From Azospirillum thiophilum (GTDB taxonomy: Bacteria > Pseudomonadota > Alphaproteobacteria > Azospirillales > Azospirillaceae): 64,000 nt of DNA. Location of the stretch: positions 2,181,001 to 2,245,000 of the forward strand of contig NZ_CP012401.1 of the NCBI RefSeq assembly GCF_001305595.1, in the 5' to 3' direction. The translations under genes were made by a program, and so were the position numbers. A model generated the notes under the pieces. The model searched no databases and was not told the DNA's origin. It saw nothing but the letters and a program-made list of their open reading frames with translations. Positions 36,331 to 45,058 of the stretch are shown here, in pieces. The number at the start of each line of letters is the position of its first letter. Positions within the stretch are counted from its first letter, which is position 1.

Positions 36331-38490
36331 ATGATCCGGCAGTATGAGCTTGTCGAGCGCGTCAAGGCGTATGATCCCTCCGCCGACGAGGATCTGCTCA
36401 ACCGCGCCTATGTCTATTCGATGAAGGCGCACGGGTCGCAGACGCGTGCGTCGGGCGATCCCTACTTCCTCCATCCGCTGGAGGTCGCCGGCATCCTGAC
36501 CCAGATGAAGCTGGACGCCGGCACCATCGCCACGGCGCTGCTTCACGACACGGTCGAGGACACCGTCGCCACGCTCGAGGACATCGAGCGGGTGTTCGGC
36601 AAGGAGATCGCGCGGCTGGTCGACGGCGTGACCAAGCTGTCGCGGCTGGAGCTGAACAGCGAACAGGCCAAGCAGGCGGAGAATTTCCGCAAGCTGGTGC
36701 TGGCGATGTCGGAGGACATCCGTGTCCTGCTGGTGAAGCTGGCCGACCGGCTTCACAACATGCGCACGCTCTACCACCTGAAGAAGCCGGAGAAGCGCCG
36801 CCGCATCGCCCGCGAGACCATCGAGATCTACTCGCCCTTGGCCGAGCGCATCGGCATGCACAAGATCAAGGACGAGCTGGACGATCTCGCCTTCGCCGAG
36901 CTGAACCCGGACGCGCGCGACAGCATCCTGGCCCAGCTGGCCCGCCTGCGCAGCGAGGGCGAGAACCGCGTCCAGACCATCATCACCGAACTGCGCGAGC
37001 TGCTGGCCGCCGAAGGGCTGCCGGAAGCGACGGTGTCGGGGCGCGAAAAGTCGGCCTATTCGATCTGGCGCAAGCTGCAGCGCAAGAATGTCAGCTTCGA
37101 GCAGCTGTCCGACATCATGGCCTTCCGCATCACGGTCGGCTCGGTCGGCGAATGCTATCAGGCGCTGGGCGTCGTGCATGCCCATTATCCGGTCGTGCCG
37201 GGGCGCTTCAAGGACTACATCTCCACGCCCAAGCCCAACGGCTACCGCAGCCTGCATACGGGCGTGATCGGTCCCGGCCGCAACCGGATCGAGGTGCAGA
37301 TCCGCACCGACGACATGCACGAGATCGCCGAGCTGGGCGTCGCCGCCCACTGGGCCTACAAGCAGGACCACCAGCCGCGCCCGAACGGCGGCGAATACCG
37401 CTGGCTGCGCGAGCTGCTCGACATCCTGGAGCATGCGCAGAAGCCGGAAGAGTTCCTGGAGCACACCAAGCTGGAGCTGTTCCAGGATCAGGTGTTCTGC
37501 TTCACGCCGAAGGGCGACCTGATCGCGCTGCCGCGCGGCGCCACCCCGGTCGACTTCGCCTATGCCGTCCATTCGCAGGTTGGCGACCATTGCGTCGGCG
37601 CCAAGATCAACGGACGCATGCTGCCGCTGCGCACCCAGCTGCAGAACGGCGACCAGGTCGACATCGTCACCTCCAAGGCGCAGACGCCGGTTCCGGGCTG
37701 GGAACGCTTCGTCGTCACCGGCAAGGCCCGCGCCCGCATCCGCAAGTTCCTGCGCACCCAGCAGCGCGCCCAGTACATGGAGCTGGGCCGCGGCATGCTG
37801 GTGCGTCAGTTCAAGTCGGAAGGCTACGAATTCACCGAGAAGGCGCTGGAAAACGCCATCAAGATTTTCCAGCAGCCGACGGTGGACGATCTGATGGCCG
37901 GCGTCGGCTCCGGCCTGCATTCGGTGCGCGAGGTCTTCCACGCCGTCTTCCCCGGCCACAAGGCCCAGGCCGCCCCCGCCGTCCGCGAGACCGACGAGAG
38001 CGCGCCCAAGCCCAAGGCCAAGGCGCGCAAGGAATCGGCCCTGCCGATCCGCGGCCTGATCCCGGGCATGGCGGTGCATTACGCCCGCTGCTGCCACCCG
38101 CTGCCGGGCGACCGCATCGTCGGCATCGTCACCACCGGCAAGGGCGTGACCATCCACACCATCGATTGCGAGACGCTGGAAAGCTTCCATGAATCGCCGG
38201 AACGCTGGATCGACGTGTCGTGGGAGACCGGCCCGGATTCGCCGGAGGAGCATGTCGGCCGCGTCACCGTCGTCATCGCCAATGAACAGGGCTCGCTCGG
38301 CACGCTGTTCACGGTGATCGGCAAGAACCAGGGCAACGTCATCCACCAGAAGATCACGAACCGCAGCACCGATTATTTCGAGTTGCTGATCGACATCGAC
38401 GTAAAGGACGCCAAGCACCTGACCAACATCATGGCCGCCCTGCGCGCGACCCCGGCCATCCATTCGGTGGAGCGGGCGCGGGGACGCTGA
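36331..38490 (+). CDS. rsh: Bifunctional (p)ppGpp synthetase/hydrolase (RelA/SpoT homologue)
   Basis: Stringent-response enzyme of 719 residues. Domains in order: the HD hydrolase with FLHP (His48) and LLHDTVEDT (His72, Asp73), the RelA/SpoT synthetase (about 230-345, with SYSIW-like SAYSIWRKLQ and YRSLHTGVIGPG), the TGS domain (about 390-450, VFCFTPKGDLIALPRGATPVDFAY region), a Cys-rich helix part (YARCCHPLPGD, about 578-588) and a C-terminal ACT domain (about 640-719). The intact HD motif argues for both making and degrading ppGpp, as is usual for the single Rsh of alphaproteobacteria. Confidence 0.95.
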   Translation: MIRQYELVERVKAYDPSADEDLLNRAYVYSMKAHGSQTRASGDPYFLHPLEVAGILTQMKLDAGTIATALLHDTVEDTVATLEDIERVFGKEIARLVDGVTKLSRLELNSEQAKQAENFRKLVLAMSEDIRVLLVKLADRLHNMRTLYHLKKPEKRRRIARETIEIYSPLAERIGMHKIKDELDDLAFAELNPDARDSILAQLARLRSEGENRVQTIITELRELLAAEGLPEATVSGREKSAYSIWRKLQRKNVSFEQLSDIMAFRITVGSVGECYQALGVVHAHYPVVPGRFKDYISTPKPNGYRSLHTGVIGPGRNRIEVQIRTDDMHEIAELGVAAHWAYKQDHQPRPNGGEYRWLRELLDILEHAQKPEEFLEHTKLELFQDQVFCFTPKGDLIALPRGATPVDFAYAVHSQVGDHCVGAKINGRMLPLRTQLQNGDQVDIVTSKAQTPVPGWERFVVTGKARARIRKFLRTQQRAQYMELGRGMLVRQFKSEGYEFTEKALENAIKIFQQPTVDDLMAGVGSGLHSVREVFHAVFPGHKAQAAPAVRETDESAPKPKAKARKESALPIRGLIPGMAVHYARCCHPLPGDRIVGIVTTGKGVTIHTIDCETLESFHESPERWIDVSWETGPDSPEEHVGRVTVVIANEQGSLGTLFTVIGKNQGNVIHQKITNRSTDYFELLIDIDVKDAKHLTNIMAALRATPAIHSVERARGR

Positions 38491-38631
38491 AATCCCTGCC
38501 GTTCGACAGTAAATTCCCTGTCATCCGCGGCCCCGTCGGTCGGTTCGGCGTGACGCGCCGCCCCGGCACCGCTATATAGACGGAATCGCTCCCGCCCGTT
38601 CCGGCGGGCGGCGACGCTTCGGAGTCCGTGC

Positions 38632-39381
38632 ATGTCCCGCTTCCTGCGCCTCGGCGTGAACATCGACCATGTGGCGACCGTCCGCAACGCCCGCGGCGGG
38701 GCCCATCCCGATCCCGTGCGCGCGGCCAAGCTCGCCATCGAGGCCGGTGCCGACGGGATCACCGCCCATCTGCGCGAGGACCGGCGGCACATCGTGGATC
38801 GCGACATCGACCGGCTGATGGCAGAGATCGACCGTCCGCTGAACTTCGAGATGGCGGCGACCGCCGAGATGCTGGCCATCGCGCTGTGCCACAAGCCGCA
38901 CGCCGCGTGCCTCGTCCCGGAAAAGCGCACCGAGGTCACCACCGAAGGCGGGCTGGACGTCATCGGCCAGTACGACCAGCTGGCCGGCCCGGTCGGCGAG
39001 CTGGGAGCCGCCGGCATCCGCGTCTCGCTGTTCATCGATCCGGAGCCGGCGCAGCTCGACGCCGCCCGGCGGCTCGGCGCCCCGGTGGTCGAACTGCACA
39101 CCGGCGCCTATTGCGACGCGCACGACCCTGCGCAGCGCGCGGCGGAGCTGGCGCGCATCGTCCGCGCCGCCGCCCATGCCGAGGCGATCGGGCTGGAATG
39201 CCATGCCGGCCACGGCCTGACCTATGACAGCGTCGGCCCGGTCGCGGCGATCCCGACCATCGTCGAGCTGAACATCGGCCATTTCCTGGTCGGCGAGGCG
39301 ATCTTCGTCGGCCTGACCAATTCGATAGCCCGCATGCGCAAGGCGATGGACAGCGCGCGAGCCGCGGCGGCCTCCGCATGA
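38632..39381 (+). CDS. pdxJ: Pyridoxine 5'-phosphate synthase
   Basis: Condenses deoxyxylulose 5-phosphate with the PdxA product to make pyridoxine 5'-phosphate. The 249-residue barrel has [17 protein letters not shown] (about 7-23), the catalytic Glu region [23 protein letters not shown] (about 99-112) and [10 protein letters not shown] (about 190-199). Its end overlaps the acpS start by four bases (ATGA). The upstream space carries a TATATA that might be a -10 box, but no good -35. Confidence 0.95.
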   Translation: MSRFLRLGVNIDHVATVRNARGGAHPDPVRAAKLAIEAGADGITAHLREDRRHIVDRDIDRLMAEIDRPLNFEMAATAEMLAIALCHKPHAACLVPEKRTEVTTEGGLDVIGQYDQLAGPVGELGAAGIRVSLFIDPEPAQLDAARRLGAPVVELHTGAYCDAHDPAQRAAELARIVRAAAHAEAIGLECHAGHGLTYDSVGPVAAIPTIVELNIGHFLVGEAIFVGLTNSIARMRKAMDSARAAAASA

Positions 39382-39863
39382 TGTTGTCCGGCACCATCCT
39401 CGGCATCGGCAACGACCTGATCGACATCCGGCGGGTCGAGAAGTCGCTGGAGCGCTTTGGAAAGCGCTTCATCGACCGCATCTTCACCGACGTCGAGCAG
39501 GCCAAGTCCGAACGCCGGGCCAACTCGGCGGCGAAGAACAATGCCCGCGCCTCCACCTATGCCAAGCGCTTCGCCGCCAAGGAGGCGTGCTCCAAGGCGC
39601 TGGGCACAGGCTTCCGCGACGGCGTGTTCTGGCGTGATATGGGGGTGGTCAATCTGCCGTCGGGGCAACCGACCATGCGTCTCACCGGTGGCGCGCTCGC
39701 CCGGCTGGAGGCGATCACGCCGCCGGGCATGCGCGCCCGCATCCATGTGACGCTGACCGACGAATACCCGATGGCCGAGGCGTTCGTCGTCATCAGCGCC
39801 GAACCGATCGAGTCCGCCCCTACCGAGTCCACAATGCCCACCAATACGGCGAACCCAGAATGA
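39378..39863 (+). CDS. acpS: Holo-[acyl-carrier-protein] synthase
   Basis: Transfers 4'-phosphopantetheine from CoA to acyl carrier protein. It has the family start [20 protein letters not shown] (about 9-28) with the magnesium-binding Asp, and the second motif [16 protein letters not shown] (about 63-78) with the Glu ligand. At 161 residues it is longer than the usual 120-130, mainly from a C-terminal tail. A second ATG lies one codon downstream. It overlaps pdxJ and lepB by four bases each. Confidence 0.93.
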   Translation: MMLSGTILGIGNDLIDIRRVEKSLERFGKRFIDRIFTDVEQAKSERRANSAAKNNARASTYAKRFAAKEACSKALGTGFRDGVFWRDMGVVNLPSGQPTMRLTGGALARLEAITPPGMRARIHVTLTDEYPMAEAFVVISAEPIESAPTESTMPTNTANPE

Positions 39864-40627
39864 CCTTTCACAAGCAGGCGGCGTCCGACGCCAAGACCAA
39901 GGACTCCGGGTTCGTCGAAACCGTGAAGACGGTGATCTTCGCGGTGCTGATCGCATTCGGCGTGCGGACCTTCGCGTTCGAGCCCTTCAACATCCCGTCG
40001 GGCTCGATGATCCCGACGCTGCTGGTCGGCGATTACCTGTTCGTGTCGAAGTTCAGCTACGGCTACAGCAAATACACGGTCGGCTTCGGCCTGCCGCTGT
40101 TCGAGGGCCGCATCCTGGGATCGCAGCCGGAGCGCGGCGACGTGGCGGTGTTCAAGCTGCCGCGCGACAATAAGACCGACTACATCAAGCGGGTGATCGG
40201 CCTGCCGGGCGACAGCATCCAGATGATCGGCGGCATCCTGCACATCAACGGCCAGCCGGTGAAGCGCGAGCGGATCGAGGATTTCGTCACCACCGATTCG
40301 CTGGGCCGCAGCATCCGCACCGCGCAGTTCATCGAGACGCTGCCCAACGGCCGCACCCACCGCATCATCGAGGAGTCGGACAACGGCCCGCTCGACAACA
40401 CCCCGGTGTTCAAGGTGCCGGAAAACCATCTGTTCATGATGGGCGACAACCGCGACAACTCGCTGGACAGCCGGGTGCCGTCGCAGGTCGGTTTCGTTCC
40501 CATCGAGAACATGGTCGGCCGTGCCGAATTCCTGTTCTTCTCGCTCGACGAGGGCACGCGCTTCTACGAGATCTGGCGCTGGCCGGTCGATCTGCGCTTC
40601 AGCCGCCTGTTCAACGGAGTCCGGTAA
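39860..40627 (+). CDS. lepB: Signal peptidase I
   Basis: Membrane-anchored protease that removes signal peptides. One N-terminal hydrophobic segment ([17 protein letters not shown], about 25-41) is followed by the catalytic Ser box [13 protein letters not shown] (Ser near 52), the Lys box [12 protein letters not shown] (Lys near 111) and the structural motif [13 protein letters not shown] (about 193-205). 255 residues is normal for alphaproteobacteria. It overlaps acpS and abuts rnc, which starts right after its stop. Confidence 0.95.
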   Translation: MTFHKQAASDAKTKDSGFVETVKTVIFAVLIAFGVRTFAFEPFNIPSGSMIPTLLVGDYLFVSKFSYGYSKYTVGFGLPLFEGRILGSQPERGDVAVFKLPRDNKTDYIKRVIGLPGDSIQMIGGILHINGQPVKRERIEDFVTTDSLGRSIRTAQFIETLPNGRTHRIIEESDNGPLDNTPVFKVPENHLFMMGDNRDNSLDSRVPSQVGFVPIENMVGRAEFLFFSLDEGTRFYEIWRWPVDLRFSRLFNGVR

Positions 40628-41455
40628 GTGTCCACCGTCACGAAGGCGCCCGCCGATGCGGGCGCCGGGTCGGAAGCAGCCTCGGGCCATGCCGCCCCGG
40701 GCCATGTCGTCCGCGACCATGCCGCCGAGGCCGCCGAGGTCGCCGCGGACGTGGAGGATCTGGCGCAAGCGCTGGGCTACCGCTTCGCCGATCCGTCGCT
40801 GCTGCGCGACGCCGTCACCCATCCAAGCCTGATGGGGCTGGAGCGGGCCGGCCGCAAGGGGCACAAGGGGCCGGGCATCGCCTATGAGCGGCTGGAGTTC
40901 CTGGGCGACCGCGTCGTCGGGCTTGTGGTGGCGGAATGGCTGCTCGAACGCTATCCGAACGAGCGGGAAGGTGCGCTGGCCAAGCGCCATGCCTCGCTGG
41001 TCCGCCGGGAATCGCTGGGCCGCGTCGCCGACGCCATCGGGCTGGGCGCCTATCTGCGCCTGTCCCCGGCGGAGGCGCAGAGCGGCGGCCGAACCAACCG
41101 CACCATCCTGGGCGACGCCTGCGAGGCGGTGCTGGGGGCCATGTATCTCGACGGCGGGCTGGAGCCGGTGACGCGCTTTGTCCGCCAGGCGCTGGCCGAG
41201 GCCATCGACAAGGCGACCCCGCCGCCGCTCGATGCCAAGACGACCTTGCAGGAATGGGCGCAGGGGCGCGGCAAGCCGCTGCCCCAATATGAACAGATCG
41301 AACGCAGCGGCCCGGCGCACGAGCCGCTGTTCGTGGTTGCGGTGCGCGTTGCGGGCATGGAACCGGTCACCGGATCCGGCTCGTCCAAGCGCATCGCGGA
41401 AAAGAAGGCGGCCAGCGCGTTGCTGCGCCAGGTGGGAGTGCAAGTCGATGACTGA
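40628..41455 (+). CDS. rnc: Ribonuclease III
   Basis: Double-strand-specific endoribonuclease for rRNA and mRNA processing. The nuclease domain has the signature YERLEFLGDRVVGLVVAEWL (within about 87-106) and the second acidic motif GDACEAVLGAMYLDGG; the C-terminal dsRNA-binding domain spans about 200-270 (TLQEWAQGRG, SKRIAEKKAASALL). The N-terminal 40 residues are an Ala/His-rich extension. The start is GTG at 40628, one base after the lepB stop, with GGAG upstream. The last 8 bases overlap era. Confidence 0.94.
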   Translation: MSTVTKAPADAGAGSEAASGHAAPGHVVRDHAAEAAEVAADVEDLAQALGYRFADPSLLRDAVTHPSLMGLERAGRKGHKGPGIAYERLEFLGDRVVGLVVAEWLLERYPNEREGALAKRHASLVRRESLGRVADAIGLGAYLRLSPAEAQSGGRTNRTILGDACEAVLGAMYLDGGLEPVTRFVRQALAEAIDKATPPPLDAKTTLQEWAQGRGKPLPQYEQIERSGPAHEPLFVVAVRVAGMEPVTGSGSSKRIAEKKAASALLRQVGVQVDD

Positions 41456-42656
41456 CGGTCGCGACGACATCGACGAGACGAAGAAGCAGATGCCCGAGGT
41501 TGGGGCGCCCGAGCCGGCGCAGCCGGAAGGGGCACCGGACGAAGTGATGCCGGGCGCGGTGACGCCGGGCGATGAGGCGCCGGAGGACGGCGTCGTCGCC
41601 GAAGGCGACGGCGACTTCGAGGAGGGTGACCTCGAAGGCGACGACCTCGACGGCGAGGACGGCGACTACGACGACGAGGAATATGACGACGAGGACGACG
41701 AGGATGCCCCGCGCGGGCAGCCGATGTCGGTCCTGCCGCCGCTGCCGGTGATGCCGGATCACCCGCGCTGCGGCTTCATCGCGCTGGTCGGCGCGCCGAA
41801 CGCCGGCAAGTCGACGCTGCTGAACGCGATGATCGGCAGCAAGGTCTCGATCGTCAGCCCGAAGGTGCAGACCACGCGGACCCGCGTGCTGGGCATCACC
41901 ATCGAGGGTGACACCCAGATGATCTTCGTCGACACCCCCGGCATCTTCAAGCCCAAGCGCCGGCTCGACCGCGCCATGGTGGCGGCGGCCTGGCAGGGGG
42001 CGGAGGATGCCGACGTCATCGGCGTGCTGTACGACGTGTCGCGCCGCTCGATCGACGAGGACACCCGCAGCATCGTCGCCCGGCTGAAGGAACAGGGGCG
42101 CGAAGCGGTCCTGATCCTGAACAAGATCGATCTGGTGAAGCGCGACGTGCTGCTCGGCATCGCCGCCGCCTTCCAGCAGGAGGGGATCTTCACCGACATC
42201 TTCATGGTGTCGGCCTCCACCGCCGACGGCGTCGCCGACCTGAAGCGGTTCCTGGCTGCCCGCCTGCCGGACGGCCCCTGGCATTTCCCGGAGGACCAGA
42301 TCTCCGACATGCCGATGCGCCTGCTGGCGGCGGAGATCACCCGTGAGAAGCTGTTCATCCAGCTTCACCAGGAGCTGCCCTATTCCGCCACGGTCGAGAC
42401 CGAGGTGTGGGAGGAGTTCGAGGACGGGTCGGTCAAGATCTCCCAGGTCATCTTCGTGCAGCGCGAAAGCCAGAAGGCCATCGTGCTGGGCAAGGGCGGC
42501 CAGCGGATCAAGGCGCTGGGCTCCGCCGCGCGCGGCGAGTTGCAGGGCATGCTGGAACGCCGCGTCCACCTGATCCTGTTCGTGAAGGTCCGCGAGGGCT
42601 GGGTCGACGATCCGGAACGCTATTCGGCCTGGGGGCTGGATTTCGGGGCGTCGTGA
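41448..42656 (+). CDS. era: GTPase Era with acidic N-terminal extension
   Basis: Ribosome-assembly GTPase that binds the 3' end of 16S rRNA. The GTPase domain starts near residue 108: G1 GAPNAGKST (about 115-123), G3 DTPGI (about 164-168), G4 NKID (about 225-228); the C-terminal KH domain includes ILGKGGQRIKALGSAAR-like VLGKGGQRIK (about 346-355). Before the GTPase there are about 105 extra residues rich in Asp/Glu (runs such as GDYDDEEYDDEDDEDA, about 72-87) that typical 300-residue Era proteins lack. The start overlaps rnc; an internal ATG at Met93 would give a near-normal protein. Confidence 0.93.
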   Translation: MTDGRDDIDETKKQMPEVGAPEPAQPEGAPDEVMPGAVTPGDEAPEDGVVAEGDGDFEEGDLEGDDLDGEDGDYDDEEYDDEDDEDAPRGQPMSVLPPLPVMPDHPRCGFIALVGAPNAGKSTLLNAMIGSKVSIVSPKVQTTRTRVLGITIEGDTQMIFVDTPGIFKPKRRLDRAMVAAAWQGAEDADVIGVLYDVSRRSIDEDTRSIVARLKEQGREAVLILNKIDLVKRDVLLGIAAAFQQEGIFTDIFMVSASTADGVADLKRFLAARLPDGPWHFPEDQISDMPMRLLAAEITREKLFIQLHQELPYSATVETEVWEEFEDGSVKISQVIFVQRESQKAIVLGKGGQRIKALGSAARGELQGMLERRVHLILFVKVREGWVDDPERYSAWGLDFGAS

Positions 42657-42661
42657 CGACG

Positions 42662-42695
42662 AAGGCCCTCTCCCGGCGGGAGAGGGCCTTTTCCT
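42662..42695 (+). terminator. Intrinsic terminator after era
   Basis: A 13-base perfect stem AAGGCCCTCTCCC / GGGAGAGGGCCTT with loop GGC, followed by TTCC, begins 5 bases after the era stop. It should end the pdxJ-acpS-lepB-rnc-era transcript. Confidence 0.85.
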
Positions 42696-42718
42696 TGCGG
42701 GGCGCTTGCGAAGAGCGT

Positions 42719-43024
42719 TTACGCGGCCAGCAGGCGCAGGTGACCGTCGAAATCGTCCAGCGCGCGCATCAAATCCATCATCGCCTGTTCGGCCTGGGCA
42801 CGGGCGAAGGGCCAGGCGTCGTCATCGGCGATCCGGGCGGCTTCGATGCGGGCGGTGGCGCGGTTGTTCAGGCCGCGCAGGCGGTCGAGCGTGCGTTCCC
42901 ATGTCTCACGGTGGTTGCTGTCCGCACGTTCCACCATCGACCGCAGCGTCTCCATGCGGTCGGTGGTGCGCAGGACGAGGTCGCGGCTCAGCGTGTCGAA
43001 GGCTTGCCGGTTGCGGCGGCTCAT
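42719..43024 (-). CDS. Hypothetical protein, 101 residues
   Basis: I do not recognise this protein. It begins MSRRNRQAFDTLSRDL, is mostly helical in character with Arg/Glu/Ala-rich heptad-like stretches (RMETLRSMVERADSNHRE) and ends DDFDGHLRLLAA. The start at 43024 is supported by the strong ribosome binding site GGAGGACA; the frame is open further upstream but without a binding site. It has no signal peptide or membrane segment. It is convergent with era and no partner gene is evident. Confidence 0.65.
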   Translation of the reverse strand: MSRRNRQAFDTLSRDLVLRTTDRMETLRSMVERADSNHRETWERTLDRLRGLNNRATARIEAARIADDDAWPFARAQAEQAMMDLMRALDDFDGHLRLLAA

Positions 43025-43533
43025 GAACTGTCCTCCTTTGATCCTCAACCGTTCTGGATCTTTCAGCCGGCAGGGCAGTGCCGCACCGGTGCCGCGAGAA
43101 CGCAACGGAAGCACAGTCGGCACAGCCCGTTGGAGCGGTGCCGCCATGCGAAATCGGTGCGCCTGGGCAGATGCGGTATTCCCGTCCGAATCCAAATCCC
43201 GCCGGGTTGCACCGTTCCATCACGGAATTCCATTGCGGAATTTCGTGCTGGAGTATGCAAACCCGGTGGCTAAGGAAGTCTTCCCGGTTGGATTGCGTTT
43301 CCTCCGGGGCCGGTTTCATCCAGCCCATTGGCTTTTTTATACGCCGTCATTTTGACGACGTTCTTTTGTTTTCGTGACGCTTTTGTGCCGGATTGGAGGG
43401 GGCGGGTCAATTCGCCCAAAAATCATACCCCCGGCGCACTCTGTCGCAGTCTAAAGGCGAGGTTGCAGGACTGGTATCGGCCGATAAGTCGGAGGTGGTA
43501 CGGCCTGCGCTGCCCGGCAGCCTGTCCGGCGGC
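43025..43533. other. Intergenic region with an AT-rich tract
   Basis: This 509-base stretch lies upstream of the 101-residue unknown and downstream of the Bfd-like gene. No open frame here looks like protein. Bases about 43325-43395 are clearly richer in A/T than the surroundings (TTTTTTATACGCC, TTCTTTTGTTTTCG) and include the small dyad CGTC-attt-GACG. A promoter or small RNA is possible, but I cannot identify one. Confidence 0.4.
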
Positions 43534-43812
43534 CTATTCGGCGGCTATGGCGTAGGCCGGAACGGCCTCGGCATTGGCGGGTTCGGGGGTGGCGGCGGCA
43601 TGGCACGGGAGCGGGGCGACGGCGGAAATGGCGGCCTGCTGGGCCATGGCGGCGCGATGCTCGCTCGCCATGCTGCGCATCATCGGCACGCATTTGCCGC
43701 ACTGCACCTGGCATTGGTGATGGCGGAATACCGAAGCCGGGGTCGTGGCGCCCTGGTCCAGGGCGGACTTGACCTTCTTGTCGTTCAACGCGTGGCAGAT
43801 GCAGACGAACAT
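43534..43812 (-). CDS. bfd: Bacterioferritin-associated ferredoxin-like [2Fe-2S] protein
   Basis: Small BFD-like protein of 92 residues. Residues 1-55 hold the fold and four cysteines: MFVCICHALND (Cys4, Cys6) and CQVQCGKCVPMM (Cys near 35-42), arranged Cys-x-Cys and Cys-x2-Cys, with an extra Cys in the second group. Bfd reduces iron in bacterioferritin so it can be released. The last 35-40 residues are an Ala-rich tail (AMAQQAAISAVAPLP) not usual in 64-residue Bfd. The start at 43812 has GAGGG upstream. A Fur-type box lies about 55 bases before it. Confidence 0.87.
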   Translation of the reverse strand: MFVCICHALNDKKVKSALDQGATTPASVFRHHQCQVQCGKCVPMMRSMASEHRAAMAQQAAISAVAPLPCHAAATPEPANAEAVPAYAIAAE

Positions 43813-43865
43813 AAGCCCTCGGCAACGGTCGGTGTTGAAGCTGTCTCCCTGCCTCAGGAATAGCT

Positions 43866-43884
43866 GATACTGAGAATCGTTGTC
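43866..43884. promoter_or_regulatory. Fur-type box upstream of bfd
   Basis: GATACTGAGAATCGTTGTC matches the classic 19-base Fur consensus at 15 of 19 positions by eye. It lies about 55 bases upstream of the minus-strand bfd start, where iron-dependent repression of bfd is expected. An Irr or other Fur-family protein could use it. Confidence 0.65.
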
Positions 43885-44044
43885 AATGACGCCATTGCGA
43901 ACCGCTCGCATATAAGAGGGGGGTGGGCGACTTTGTCACATCCTCCTTCGCGTCACCGCGAAAGGGGTGGGGATCGGGCAGGGGAGGTGGCGAACCGCAT
44001 GCTTGGGCTTGCAATCGCCGCCCGGCGGCGGTAGCCCCTGGGGC

Positions 44045-45022
44045 ATGGACGACAGCACCCCCGAAAACACCACCTCATCCCGCCCGCAGGCCGCGCCCGG
44101 CGCGGAGACGGTCCCGCTCGGCCAGACGGTCTATCTGGCGGCCGACGGCTTCCTCGACGATCTGGTGGCCGAGTTGGGGGACGTCGAATCGGTCGACGGC
44201 CGGCTGGTCTTCGCCGACGGCCCGGCGCGGCCGGCCGCCTGGGCGCAGAACATCTGGCACGACCCGGTGCGGATCGAGTTCGCCTCGATCAAGAGCGGGG
44301 CGAAGGCCCTGCGCGGCATCCAGCGCAATTGGGCGCTGTGGTCGCAGCGGCATCACCGCCGCGCCGCGCTGATCCAGGAGAACCTGCCGCATGTCTCGGC
44401 CAAGCCGGTGGTCTTCCCGTCGCCGTTGCCGACGGCGCCGCTCGGATCCTGGACGCTGCTGGACGAGTCGACGATCATCGCCGCGGCGCGCTGTTCCAGC
44501 CCGTTCCGCAACGGCGAGGTGACCTTCGTCGAGAACCGCACCGCTCCGCCCAACCGCGCCTATCTGAAGCTGTGGGAGGCGCTGACCCTGTTCGGCGAGC
44601 AGCCGGGGCCGGGCGACCGCTGCCTCGATCTCGGCGCCTGTCCGGGGGGATGGACCTGGGTGCTGCACGAGCTGGGTGCGTCGGTGGTCAGCGTCGACAA
44701 GGCGCCGCTCGACCCAGCCATCGCCGCGCTGCCGCGGGTGCAGATCCGCCAGGAAAGTGCCTTCGGGCTGAAGCCGCAGGATGTCGGGCCGGTGGACTGG
44801 CTGTGCTGCGACGTGATCTGCTACCCGACGCGGCTGTTGCGGCTGGTGCGGGAGTGGATGGACAGCGGGCTGGCCAAGCGCTTCGTCTGCACGCTGAAGT
44901 TCCAGGCCGAGACCGACCATGAGACCGCCCGCGCCTTCGCCGCGATCCCCGGCGGCCGGGTGCTGCACCTGCACCACAACAAGCACGAACTGACCTGGAT
45001 GTGGCCGGCGTCCTCGGAGTAG
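44045..45022 (+). CDS. RlmM/FtsJ-like 2'-O-ribose RNA methyltransferase
   Basis: SAM-dependent methyltransferase of 325 residues. The SAM motif is DLGACPGGWTWVL (about 197-209). The K-D-K-E tetrad of 2'-O-ribose methyltransferases can be traced: Lys in NRAYLKLWEAL, Asp in LCCDVICYP, Lys in VCTLKFQ, Glu in HNKHELTWMW. This layout is that of RlmM, which methylates C2498 of 23S rRNA; the target here is inferred. The start at 44045 follows a long open leader. Its stop codon lies inside a 15-base direct repeat. Confidence 0.8.
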   Translation: MDDSTPENTTSSRPQAAPGAETVPLGQTVYLAADGFLDDLVAELGDVESVDGRLVFADGPARPAAWAQNIWHDPVRIEFASIKSGAKALRGIQRNWALWSQRHHRRAALIQENLPHVSAKPVVFPSPLPTAPLGSWTLLDESTIIAAARCSSPFRNGEVTFVENRTAPPNRAYLKLWEALTLFGEQPGPGDRCLDLGACPGGWTWVLHELGASVVSVDKAPLDPAIAALPRVQIRQESAFGLKPQDVGPVDWLCCDVICYPTRLLRLVREWMDSGLAKRFVCTLKFQAETDHETARAFAAIPGGRVLHLHHNKHELTWMWPASSE

Positions 45023-45055
45023 CGCCGCCGGACGGCGTCGTCGGAGTAGCGCCGC
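45014..45055. repeat. Direct repeat across the methyltransferase stop codon
   Basis: TCGGAGTAGCGCCGC occurs at 45014-45028 and again at 45041-45055, a 27-base offset. The first copy contains the TAG stop of the methyltransferase gene, and the duplication keeps a second in-frame TAG. Confidence 0.7.
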
Positions 45056-45058
45056 TTC

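Noticed and set aside
35956..38463. 835-residue minus-strand open frame opposite rsh
   Set aside because: Antisense shadow; the RelA/SpoT domains on the plus strand account for the region.
38560..38590. TATATA as a pdxJ promoter
   Set aside because: No acceptable -35 element lies 16-18 bases upstream, so I did not call a promoter.
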